A stretch of DNA of 64,000 bases from Ga0077527 sp945862135 (GTDB lineage: Bacteria > Pseudomonadota > Gammaproteobacteria > Burkholderiales > SG8-41). This document shows positions 8,241 through 18,202 of the stretch, one piece after another (within the stretch, counting starts at the first letter, position 1; every line of letters begins with the position of its first letter). The stretch lies in the NCBI GenBank assembly GCA_964203275.1, contig CAXNMF010000001.1:558001-622000 (forward strand), given 5' to 3'. Under the pieces are notes generated by a model, which made no database searches, was not told the origin of the DNA, and was given only the letters and a program-made list of their open reading frames with translations. The position numbers and the translations under genes were made by a program.

Positions 8241-8262
8241 AAAAATCGACTCCGGTACTTTT
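8241..8262. repeat. Left arm of imperfect inverted repeat flanking the lipoprotein gene
   Basis: The 22 bases around TCGACTCCGGTAC match the reverse complement of 9039-9060 at 17 of 22 positions, with a shared core GGAGTCGA. It lies just before the low-GC gene at 8270. The preceding stretch 8044-8240 holds only a 20-codon ORF and no recognisable gene. Confidence 0.5.
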
Positions 8263-8269
8263 AATAATA

Positions 8270-9004
8270 TTGCTGCGTCGCGCGCTCGCCGGACTTGCTG
8301 TGTGCGCTCTACTGCCCGCATGCCCGGCTACGCCATCGAGCAACGCCAAGCCCGATGAAGATTACGTAAAAGCAGCTTGGGCTTACTTCAAACACAAGTG
8401 CGACACCGAGGCGGGGGAGAAGATCTACAAGACTTTCACGGGTGTCAAAAGCGTGTTAGTGGTGAAGCCGCTGCCGCCGGCTACGGAGAAGGATTTGTAT
8501 GACCAGTTTTGGATGGGGGATCCGTATAGCAATGCGACGCCATACGATAAACGAGGAGATGACGCGGCTCGACGTCTTGCAAATGATAGTCGGAGTTTAG
8601 ATGGCACTATTCAACGCGCGCTTGAATTCGTAGAAATCAAGGCCGAGGTCGGTAATGGGTATGTGCGAATTCATAAAGCCAAATCAAATGTTGAAAACTC
8701 GGTCCGTGAACAAGTTAATTTTCCGGTAAGTAAATTCGGTGTCATTTGGGAAGACATTTCTCGACCAGAGGACCGAAAGTATTGGGTTGCTGCTAGTCGG
8801 TTGCGAGTAATAAATCTTGTAGACAACCTGACAATTGCCGAGCGCACCGGTTTCTTCATCGAGGCTGGGTTTGGCAGCACTTCCGGACAAAGGCGACCGT
8901 GGCTAACATCGCGCGGCCCAGGTACTACATGTCCTGTAGTAGCAGGGGATTACACCGATCAGCGTTTTATTTCGAGAGTATTCGAACTAAACAAGGGATA
9001 CTGA
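8270..9004 (+). CDS. Hypothetical lipoprotein, low-GC
   Basis: The 244-residue product is not recognised. It begins with a short hydrophobic segment and a lipobox-like LLPAC (Cys18), suggesting an outer-membrane or periplasmic lipoprotein. The rest is hydrophilic, with no membrane helices and three further cysteines. The only possible start in the open frame is TTG at 8270 (a stop lies 9 codons upstream), and no good ribosome site is visible. Base composition is visibly more AT-rich than the neighbours, especially 8560-8860. Flanking inverted repeats and a nearby transposase remnant suggest acquisition by transfer. Confidence 0.6.
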   Translation: MLRRALAGLAVCALLPACPATPSSNAKPDEDYVKAAWAYFKHKCDTEAGEKIYKTFTGVKSVLVVKPLPPATEKDLYDQFWMGDPYSNATPYDKRGDDAARRLANDSRSLDGTIQRALEFVEIKAEVGNGYVRIHKAKSNVENSVREQVNFPVSKFGVIWEDISRPEDRKYWVAASRLRVINLVDNLTIAERTGFFIEAGFGSTSGQRRPWLTSRGPGTTCPVVAGDYTDQRFISRVFELNKGY

Positions 9005-9038
9005 GATGGCAAATGGACAAATAAACAAAAGAATAACC

Positions 9039-9060
9039 AAAGGCACTGGAGTCGAATTCT
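9039..9060. repeat. Right arm of imperfect inverted repeat
   Basis: The arm AAAGGCACTGGAGTCGAATT is the inverted partner of 8241-8262 (17 of 22 matches). It lies 34 bases after the lipoprotein stop, so the pair brackets that gene closely, as REP-like elements bracket RAYT-mobilised units. Confidence 0.5.
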
Positions 9061-9163
9061 TCCCCCCGGCCGATTGATAATAATAAAAACAATCACTTAC
9101 ATAGCACCTTTGTTTTAACCCTCGCCAATCATTGCTTGATGGCCGAATGTCCCGAACCCCGCC

Positions 9164-9266
9164 ATGCCGCACCGTCCACGCATCCGCCTGGCCAATCATC
9201 CGCTGCCCATCGTGCATCGCGGCTACAAACTGTGTGGGCTGCTTTTTTGCCGCAGCACGCGACCTG
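9164..9266 (+). pseudogene. Remnant of a REP-associated tyrosine transposase (RAYT) N-terminus
   Basis: The frame from 9164 reads MPHRPRIRLANHPLPIVHRG, which resembles the opening of RAYT (Y1-type) transposases, where a basic start is followed by a HHVxQRG-like strand. The next expected element, a CFF-acidic motif, is found about 10 codons on but in another frame (GCFFAAARDL, from about 9236). The fragment is therefore frameshifted, and nothing after it resembles the catalytic part. I infer a dead transposase tail. The match rests on memory of the family and is short. Confidence 0.5.
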
Positions 9267-9333
9267 GTTCAAAGTGGAGCCGCGCGTACGGATGTACGCG
9301 GGCGAAGATTTTTAAATCTAGGACAACAAGTAA

Positions 9334-10416
9334 CTAGAACAGCGCCGGATGGGCCGCAAATGCCGCATTGCTGGTGCGCCGCGGCGCCTGCGCTTTGACC
9401 GTTCCCGGATTATTCCGCGCAAATCGTAGTGCCAGTTGCAGCAGTTCATCCCAAACGTCGCCGCGTACAAGACCTTTGGCCATGCGATCAATGACCGCGG
9501 CGTGGCGCAGCGCTTCGGTGACCTGGCCCAGTGTGAAACGGCGCAGGTTGTTCTGCATCGCCTTCTGGTGCGAGGGGCCCCAGATGCGTGCTTCGCGCAT
9601 CATCATTGATGCCGGCTTGCCGCCGTTGACGCCGGTGATGATCTTGCCGATGGCGCGGATTTCTTCCGAGAGCGACCACAGCACCAGCGGTGCCGCAGTG
9701 CCTTCGCCCTGCAGGCCGTCGAGCACGCGCGCGACGCGCAGAGGATCGCCTTCGAGCATGATTTCGCCGAGGTTGAACACGTCGTAACGCGCGACATCGA
9801 GCACCGCTTCCCGTACTTGATCAAAAGTGATCGTGCCTTGCGGGAACAGCAAGGCGAGTTTCTGCACTTCCTGATAGGCGGCGAGCAGGTTGCCTTCGAC
9901 ACGGTCGGCAATGAAATCCAGTGTTTCGGTATCGGCTTCCTGCTGCTGCAGGCCGAGCCGGCCGGCGATCCATTGGGGCAGCGCGCGGCGCAGCACGGGT
10001 TTGGCTTCGACGGCCACCCCCGCGCGTTCAAGTGCTTCGAACCAAGCGGCCTTCTGGCCTCGCCAGTCGAGGTCGGGCACGTAGATCAGCGTGACGGTAT
10101 CGGGCGGTAGTGACTTGCAATAGCTCTGCAGGGCCTCGCCGCCTTCCTTGCCGGGTTTGCCGGTAGGGATACGCAGTTCCAGCAGCTTGCGCGAGGCGAA
10201 CAGGGATTGTGAACTGCCGGCCAGTGCGAGCTGATTCCATTTGAAGCCGGAATCCGCGGTGAGCACTTCGCGTTCGGTGTAACCCTCGGCGCGCGCCTTG
10301 GCGCGGATGCGGTCGCTGGCTTCAAGCGCGAGCAGGGGTTCAGTGCCGAACACCGTATACAGCGGTTGCAGTTCCCGCTTGAGGTGACCAGCCAGTTGTT
10401 CGGAGGACAGGCGCAT
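9334..10416 (-). CDS. holA: DNA polymerase III delta subunit (clamp-loader)
   Basis: The 360-residue delta subunit opens the beta sliding clamp within the clamp-loader complex. Recognisable parts are the start LSSEQLAGHLKRELQPLYTVFGTEPLLALEASDRIR, the YVPDLDWRGQKAAWF segment, and the GEGTAAPLVLWSLSEEIRAI helix before the C-terminal collar domain. Length is normal. I took the ATG at 10416; a TTG four codons upstream (10428) is possible, and neither has a clear ribosome site. It follows lptE by 48 bases, in the usual leuS-lptE-holA operon of betaproteobacteria. Confidence 0.93.
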   Translation of the reverse strand: MRLSSEQLAGHLKRELQPLYTVFGTEPLLALEASDRIRAKARAEGYTEREVLTADSGFKWNQLALAGSSQSLFASRKLLELRIPTGKPGKEGGEALQSYCKSLPPDTVTLIYVPDLDWRGQKAAWFEALERAGVAVEAKPVLRRALPQWIAGRLGLQQQEADTETLDFIADRVEGNLLAAYQEVQKLALLFPQGTITFDQVREAVLDVARYDVFNLGEIMLEGDPLRVARVLDGLQGEGTAAPLVLWSLSEEIRAIGKIITGVNGGKPASMMMREARIWGPSHQKAMQNNLRRFTLGQVTEALRHAAVIDRMAKGLVRGDVWDELLQLALRFARNNPGTVKAQAPRRTSNAAFAAHPALF

Positions 10417-10464
10417 TGTTGGAGCCAATGCTACCGCAGAATGCGCCGACTGACGACTCTGGGA

Positions 10465-10956
10465 TTATGTGACAGGTGGCAGGCGGATGACCTGCATCCG
10501 GCGCAGCAGTTGCTGAACGGCATCACTCTGCATGTCGCGAAACAAAAGTGCCTCCTCTGCTTCCTTGGACAAGGCTTCGCTGTCATTGAAGGAGAAGTCC
10601 CGAACCAGTGCGATTTCTGTAACCGGAATGACCTCGACCCCATTGCGATCAAGCAAGCGGTACGTCATGCGGTATCTCAACTGGTATTCGCGCACGCGTC
10701 CGCCGCCGGACAGCGACAGGATGTTCTTTTCGCGCAGTTCATTGACCAGCACCAGCGTGGCGTCAGCGCCTTTGGCGACCTCGACAATGCGTGTGCTGCT
10801 ACCCGCGGTGACCAGTCGCCGCAACTGCGTACCGAACTGCGAACTGACCGGAGCTTGTACATACAACGTTTCGAACGGGAGCGAGGCTGAACCGCGAAGC
10901 TGAAAACCGCAGCCGGCAAGGAGCAGCGTCAATAGCAGGGCGGCAAAAGTTTTCAT
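10465..10956 (-). CDS. lptE: LPS-assembly lipoprotein
   Basis: The 163-residue lipoprotein plugs the LptD beta-barrel and helps insert lipopolysaccharide into the outer membrane. It has a signal peptide with lipobox LLAGC (Cys16), followed at once by the family opening GFQLRGSASLPFETLYV. Late features are YRMTYRLLDRNG and a helical C-terminus. Six bases separate it from the leuS stop, so it is in the same transcript. Confidence 0.93.
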   Translation of the reverse strand: MKTFAALLLTLLLAGCGFQLRGSASLPFETLYVQAPVSSQFGTQLRRLVTAGSSTRIVEVAKGADATLVLVNELREKNILSLSGGGRVREYQLRYRMTYRLLDRNGVEVIPVTEIALVRDFSFNDSEALSKEAEEALLFRDMQSDAVQQLLRRMQVIRLPPVT

Positions 10957-10962
10957 TGGGAA

Positions 10963-13565
<2,603 letters not shown>

Positions 13566-13599
13566 GATGCCGGTGGGGAGGGGTGATCGGGAAAGCGCG

Positions 13600-13605
13600 A
13601 TTATA
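13600..13605 (-). promoter_or_regulatory. Candidate -10 box for leuS-lptE-holA
   Basis: A perfect TATAAT on the minus strand lies 35 bases before the leuS ATG. No good -35 is visible at 17-bp spacing (CGATGG). Confidence 0.4.
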
Positions 13606-13648
13606 TCCGCTCCGCCTGTATCCCATCGGGTCGCGAGGGTCCGTCACG

Positions 13649-13654
13649 TATAAT
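13649..13654 (+). promoter_or_regulatory. Candidate -10 box for the uvrD-like gene
   Basis: A perfect TATAAT on the plus strand lies 27 bases before ATG 13681. Transcription from it would begin at about base 13661, just past the GTG at 13660, which favours the ATG as the true start. No clear -35. Confidence 0.4.
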
Positions 13655-13680
13655 CCGGCGTGCCCAATCCGCATCAAACG

Positions 13681-15891
13681 ATGACCCCCGCCTTCCTTTC
13701 AGGCCTTAACGAGCACCAGCTCGAAGCCGTTACCCTGCCACACCAGTCCGCGCTGATCCTCGCCGGCGCCGGCAGCGGCAAGACGCGCGTGCTGACGACT
13801 CGCATGGCCTGGCTGATCCAGACCGGGCAGATCAGCCCGATGAGCGTGCTTGCGGTGACCTTCACCAACAAGGCGGCGAAGGAAATGCTGACCCGCCTCA
13901 CTGCGATGCTGCCGATCAACACCCGCGGCATGTGGGTGGGCACCTTCCACGGGCTGTGCAACCGGATGCTGCGCGCGCATTACCGCGAGGCCGGTTTGCC
14001 GCAGCTGTTCCAGATTCTCGATACCCAGGATCAGCTGGCGCTGGTGAAGCGGCTGATGAAGGGTATGAACATCGACGAAGAACGGTATCCGCCGCGTCAG
14101 GCCCAGTGGTTCATCGCTGCGCAGAAGGAAGAAGGCAAACGCGCCGACAAGGTCGAGCCTTACGACGATTTTTCGCGGCGCATGGTCGAGGTCTATGCGG
14201 AGTACGATCGTCAGTGCCAGCGCGAAGGCGTGGTCGATTTTGCGGAACTGTTACTGCGGTCTTACGAACTGCTGGCGCGCAACGAATCGCTGCGCGACCA
14301 CTACGCCGGGCGCTTCCGTCATATCCTCGTTGACGAATTCCAGGATACCAACCGCCTGCAGTACCGCTGGTTGCAGTTGTTGGCCGGGAAGGACAACGCG
14401 ATCTTTGCTGTCGGTGATGATGACCAGTCGATTTACGGCTGGCGTGGTGCGACGACGGCCAATATGCAGGACCTGCAGCGTGACTTTCACATTGAGCGCG
14501 TGATCAAGCTTGAGCAGAACTATCGCTCCCACGGCAACATTCTTGATGCCGCCAATGCGCTGATCGAGCACAACCGCAAGCGCCTTGGCAAAAGCCTGTG
14601 GACCGAAGATGCGAAAGGCGAGCCGCTGCGGGTGTTCGAGGCCGCCACCGATTACGAAGAATCCGCGTACATCGTCGAGGAAGTGCGCAATTTGCGCGCG
14701 TCCGGCGAGCGATTGGCCGATATTGCCGTGCTCTACCGCTCCAACGCGCAGTCGCGGGTCATCGAGCATGCGCTGTTCACCGCAGGCATGCCGTACCGGG
14801 TTTACGGCGGCCTGCGCTTTTTCGAGCGCCAGGAAATCAAGCATGCGTTGGCTTATTTGCGGCTGGTGGCCAATCAGGAAGACGACGGTGCGCTGCTGCG
14901 GGTGATCAATTTCCCGACACGCGGCATCGGTGCGCGCAGCCTCGAGCAGTTGCAGGGCATGGCTCGCGAAGGGGGCATGAGCCTGTGGACGGCGGCCTGC
15001 GCCAATACCTTGTCGGGCAAGGCCGCGGCGAGTATCGCTGCTTTCGTCAAGCTGATCGAAGCCATGCGCGGCGCCACTGCGGGACTGTCGCTGCCGGAGG
15101 CAATTGCCCATGTTGTCGAGCATAGCGGGCTCACCGCGCATTACCGCAACGAAAAAGAAGGCGCCGACCGGCTGGAGAATCTGGACGAACTGGTCAATGC
15201 CGCGGCGATGTTTGTCGAGGAGCGGGCCACGCAGATGCCGGCTGAGGGGGCGCCGCCCGAAGAAGAAATGGATGAACTAACGGCTTTTCTTGCGCATGCG
15301 GCGCTTGAGGCCGGCGAACACCAGGCCGAGGTGGGCTCGGATGCGCTGCAGTTGATGACCGTACATTCGGCCAAGGGTCTGGAATTCCATGCGGTGTTTA
15401 TCACCGGATTGGAAGAAGGTCTGTTCCCGCACGAAAACAGCATGTCCGAAGCCGAAGGGGTGGAAGAAGAGCGCCGGCTGATGTACGTCGCGCTGACGCG
15501 GGCGCGGCGCCGGCTGTACCTTCTGCTGGCGCAAAGCCGCATGCTGCATGGCCAGACCCGCTATAACGTCCCGTCACGGTTTTTCCGCGAACTGCCCGAA
15601 GCGCTGCTGCAACGGGTCAACCACACGCGGCAGGCGCAAGGGTATGCGCGGCAGGGGGCGCCGTCGTACGGCGCGCCGGCACGCAGCTTGTCGGGACAAT
15701 CAACGGCACCGGCATTGCAGTCGCGCGAGTTTCCCTGGCGCATCGGGCAGGCAGTGACCCATGCCAAGTTCGGCGCGGGCGTCATCGTCAACGCCGAGGG
15801 CGCTGGCGCAGATGCGCGGGTGCAGGTGAACTTCAGGGATTCCGGACTGAAGTGGCTGGCGCTCGCCTATGCAAAGCTGGAAGCGGCCTGA
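13681..15891 (+). CDS. uvrD: ATP-dependent DNA helicase UvrD/PcrA/Rep type (superfamily 1A)
   Basis: The 736-residue helicase unwinds DNA 3'-5' in excision and mismatch repair. Motifs in order are the Q motif GLNEHQLEAV, Walker A AGAGSGKT, motif Ia TFTNKAAKEM, motif II VDEFQDTN, motif III GDDDQSIYGWRGA, motif IV QNYRSHGNIL, motif V TVHSAKGLEF, motif VI VALTRARRRL. The C-terminus (PWRIGQAVTHAKFGAGVIVN to the end) is the Tudor-like domain of UvrD/PcrA that contacts RNA polymerase, which argues for UvrD rather than Rep. The start is ATG 13681 because the upstream GTG 13660 coincides with the predicted transcription start. It is divergent from leuS. Confidence 0.92.
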   Translation: MTPAFLSGLNEHQLEAVTLPHQSALILAGAGSGKTRVLTTRMAWLIQTGQISPMSVLAVTFTNKAAKEMLTRLTAMLPINTRGMWVGTFHGLCNRMLRAHYREAGLPQLFQILDTQDQLALVKRLMKGMNIDEERYPPRQAQWFIAAQKEEGKRADKVEPYDDFSRRMVEVYAEYDRQCQREGVVDFAELLLRSYELLARNESLRDHYAGRFRHILVDEFQDTNRLQYRWLQLLAGKDNAIFAVGDDDQSIYGWRGATTANMQDLQRDFHIERVIKLEQNYRSHGNILDAANALIEHNRKRLGKSLWTEDAKGEPLRVFEAATDYEESAYIVEEVRNLRASGERLADIAVLYRSNAQSRVIEHALFTAGMPYRVYGGLRFFERQEIKHALAYLRLVANQEDDGALLRVINFPTRGIGARSLEQLQGMAREGGMSLWTAACANTLSGKAAASIAAFVKLIEAMRGATAGLSLPEAIAHVVEHSGLTAHYRNEKEGADRLENLDELVNAAAMFVEERATQMPAEGAPPEEEMDELTAFLAHAALEAGEHQAEVGSDALQLMTVHSAKGLEFHAVFITGLEEGLFPHENSMSEAEGVEEERRLMYVALTRARRRLYLLLAQSRMLHGQTRYNVPSRFFRELPEALLQRVNHTRQAQGYARQGAPSYGAPARSLSGQSTAPALQSREFPWRIGQAVTHAKFGAGVIVNAEGAGADARVQVNFRDSGLKWLALAYAKLEAA

Positions 15892-15906
15892 ACGGTACTG
15901 TTCGCG

Positions 15907-16683
15907 TCAGTCGGTTGTTTCTGCGGGTTTTTCTGACGCGTCAGTAAAGACGTCGGTGTAAGACAGATGAATGCTGGGAATCACGACTGGGGCAAGCAGC
16001 AGGAGGCCCAGATCGAGCAGGCGTGCCGACATCGCAAAGGGCATGACCATGACCAGAGCGCTAAAAATTATTCCACCGTAGACCGCAAATGCCCCCAGAT
16101 TTTTTCTGCATGCGGTAAAGCTGCACCACATTGCCTCGTGCGGTTTCAGATCCCGGTAATAAACCAGCAGTGGCGCGAACCAAAGCGCCATCATGACCGC
16201 AATCGACAGCGCCCATCCGACCAGCAGCGCGGCAAATATTCCCGATGCGGCATCGCTTAATTCACGTGCATTTTCCGGGGAGAGTTTTTGTTGCGTCGAC
16301 AGCTTGATCACTTCCTGGAAGGAGTCGCCACCAATGGCGGACATGGCGATCAGCACCAGAAAATTGAATGCCACTGACAATGAGCCCAGTACCAGCAGTG
16401 CGCCCGTGTTTCGCGTAAAACCGGCGAGCAGATAACCGAATGCCAGTGGTTTTCCGAATTCGATGGCGCGGCAGCCTTCGATCATGCCGACCAAGGCGAT
16501 GGGTATCGCCAGCAGGGCCAGCGGCCCGACGTAAGGAATCCACAGCAGGAGTCTCAACAATACGAACAGCGCGACGAGCATCATGATCAGCTGTGCCGGA
16601 TTCTTTGCCAGCAGCGCAGCGCCGGCCGTGATCCATTTCCAGCCCTGATTGGCCTTGAAACGACGGATCTCCAGGCCGTTCAT
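15907..16683 (-). CDS. BPSS1780-family integral membrane protein
   Basis: The 258-residue inner-membrane protein has about six hydrophobic segments, separated by short loops including one between helices 4 and 5 (VIKLSTQQKLSPENARELSD). The opening KANQGWKWITAGAALLAKNPAQLI and the motif GLEGCRAIEFGKP-like MIEGCRAIEFGKP are typical of the BPSS1780 family of betaproteobacteria, whose function is not established. It starts within the thrB stop (ATGA), so translation is coupled to homoserine kinase. The next gene on the other strand, uvrD-like, converges on it 15 bases away. Confidence 0.8.
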   Translation of the reverse strand: MNGLEIRRFKANQGWKWITAGAALLAKNPAQLIMMLVALFVLLRLLLWIPYVGPLALLAIPIALVGMIEGCRAIEFGKPLAFGYLLAGFTRNTGALLVLGSLSVAFNFLVLIAMSAIGGDSFQEVIKLSTQQKLSPENARELSDAASGIFAALLVGWALSIAVMMALWFAPLLVYYRDLKPHEAMWCSFTACRKNLGAFAVYGGIIFSALVMVMPFAMSARLLDLGLLLLAPVVIPSIHLSYTDVFTDASEKPAETTD

Positions 16684-17630
16684 GGCGTCAGTCCCGGCAA
16701 CACTTGCTGGTGGCTGATGCGCAGTTCAAGGATGCGCCGGAAGTGGCCGGGATCCTTCGCGTGCGTAAGCTCACCGGCGCGAGGCAGATGGAAATCGTAC
16801 AGCCGGGATACCCAGAATCGCAGTGCGCCAGCACGCAGCATCACCGGCCAGGCCTGGTGTTCAGCGGACGTGTATGGACGCACGCTGGCGTAGGCGTCGA
16901 TGAACGCACGGGTCCTTGCGGTATCGAGCGTGCCATCCGCCCCTACACACCAGTCATTGACTGCGATGGCCACGTCATAAAGCAAGGCGTCGGTGCAGGC
17001 GAAATAAAAGTCGATGACGCCGGCGACACGATCCCCGGCCAGCAGCACGTTGTCACGAAACAAGTCGGCATGGATTGCGCCGCGCGGCAAGTCCGCCGGG
17101 CGATGTGCGTCCTGAAAGCGGATTTCTGCGTCGAGCAGTTCCGCTTCCGCGGCCGGAATGAACGGCAGGATTTCCGGCTGTACCGTCTTCCACCAGGCCG
17201 GGCCTCGTGGATTGGCCATCGTTGCGGGATAGGACTGGCCGGCAAGGTGCAGCCGGGCCAGCGTCGCGCCGACGGCGGCGCATTGCGCACCGGACGGCGC
17301 CATGACATCACGTCCTTCGAGACGGGCCACCAGTGCTGCCGGTTTGCCGTTCAGCATACCCAGATAGCTGCCATCATTGCTGGCGACGGGATGTGCGCTG
17401 GGCACGCCGCGTTCCGCTAGGTGCGCCATCAGGTTGAGATAGAAGGGCAGTTCCTGCGGCGTCAGCTTTTCGAACAGCGTCAGCACGTAGCTGCCGCTGC
17501 TGGTGGTCACAAAATAATTGGTGTTTTCGATGCCGGCGCTGATGCCCTGCAGATCGATCAATTCGCCGACAGTGTAGTTTTGCAGCCAGCGCTGCAGTTG
17601 CTCGGCGGTGACTGTGGTGAAAACGGACAT
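16680..17630 (-). CDS. thrB: Homoserine kinase, aminoglycoside-phosphotransferase fold
   Basis: The 316-residue kinase phosphorylates homoserine for threonine synthesis. It is the APH-like ThrB found in many proteobacteria rather than the GHMP type. Signs are the N-terminal MSVFTTVTAEQLQRWL, the nucleotide loop GISAGIENTNYFVTT, YVLTLFEKL with the ATP-contacting region, the Brenner motif AIHADLFRDNVLL (catalytic Asp) and the Mg-binding GVIDFYFACTDALLYD. Length is typical. The BPSS1780-family gene is coupled at its 3' end and a DUF2782 gene lies 92 bases upstream, a common betaproteobacterial arrangement beside polA. Confidence 0.92.
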   Translation of the reverse strand: MSVFTTVTAEQLQRWLQNYTVGELIDLQGISAGIENTNYFVTTSSGSYVLTLFEKLTPQELPFYLNLMAHLAERGVPSAHPVASNDGSYLGMLNGKPAALVARLEGRDVMAPSGAQCAAVGATLARLHLAGQSYPATMANPRGPAWWKTVQPEILPFIPAAEAELLDAEIRFQDAHRPADLPRGAIHADLFRDNVLLAGDRVAGVIDFYFACTDALLYDVAIAVNDWCVGADGTLDTARTRAFIDAYASVRPYTSAEHQAWPVMLRAGALRFWVSRLYDFHLPRAGELTHAKDPGHFRRILELRISHQQVLPGLTP

Positions 17631-17722
17631 TACGCGACGGCGTGAAAGATTGCGGAGTTGGCACTGGCGCAGGTATCCGCTCGTGTGATCGCACGATCAG
17701 TCATTGATGCTCCTGCCGCCAG

Positions 17723-18067
17723 CTAGAACTGGTGGATGACCCACATCGGCGGCCGGATGCCCGTATCGTGGGAATCCTGGCGCGAGAATTTTCCGTCGCC
17801 GCGGTCGTCAATGAGGAAATAGGGACGTCCGCCGGGCGGTGTCACCTTGATCATGTACAGTTTTCCGCCGATACGGTATTCCTCGACAGTATCTTCGCCG
17901 CGCTTGCGGATGGTGACCTGCGGTTCCATGGCGGGATCAAGCTCGAATCCAGCCGGCGGTGGTGGCGGTTCCGGGATCGGTTGGGCCTTGGAGCGGTCCT
18001 GTGCGGACGCAGGAAATGCCGCCGCAAGCGCAGCAAGAAGAAGGGTCAGTTGCAGAACTTTTCGCAT
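17723..18067 (-). CDS. DUF2782 periplasmic protein
   Basis: This 114-residue exported protein has a signal peptide (MRKVLQLTLLLAALAAAFPASAQ), a proline-rich linker (PIPEPPPPPAGF) and a compact domain with TIRKRGEDTVEEYRIGGKLYMIKVTPPGG, characteristic of DUF2782. Function is unknown. I placed the start at ATG 18067, where GGAG sits 7 bases upstream; the much longer frame extending to 19117 is antisense noise across polA. It is divergent from polA and upstream of thrB on the same strand. Confidence 0.88.
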   Translation of the reverse strand: MRKVLQLTLLLAALAAAFPASAQDRSKAQPIPEPPPPPAGFELDPAMEPQVTIRKRGEDTVEEYRIGGKLYMIKVTPPGGRPYFLIDDRGDGKFSRQDSHDTGIRPPMWVIHQF

Positions 18068-18137
18068 GGAGAACTCCGGAGTTGTCTCATTATCCGGCTT
18101 TCGCGGTTCTTTTGAAAGGCAGAACGCGTCCGAACTC

Positions 18138-18146
18138 TGCGATAAT
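18138..18146 (+). promoter_or_regulatory. Candidate extended -10 promoter of polA
   Basis: TGCGATAAT, an extended -10 element (TGn plus a near-consensus hexamer), lies 57 bases before the polA ATG. A TTGAAA at 18112 is too far away (23-bp spacer) to serve as an ideal -35. Confidence 0.35.
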
Positions 18147-18202
18147 CGACGCGTCTCTGCGCGGCAAAGCGCCGCCGTAAATCCACGCTGATACGGCCTT
18201 GC

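Larger units (their letters stand above)
9005..9333. other. Non-coding stretch with repeat arm, a 23-codon ORF and transposase debris
   Basis: This 329-base gap contains a tiny ORF (9006-9077, starting MANGQINKRITKG) directly behind the lipoprotein stop, which might be an unrelated leftover. It also holds the right inverted-repeat arm and the RAYT-like fragment listed separately. A 7-bp palindrome (CGCGTAC/GTACGCG, 9283-9300) and an AGATTT/AAATCT palindrome (9306-9319) precede the 3' end of holA and could help terminate transcription arriving from either side. Confidence 0.4.

Noticed and set aside
9132..9398. An 88-codon plus-strand ORF
   Set aside because: It joins part of the transposase-like debris to antisense holA sequence; not a gene.
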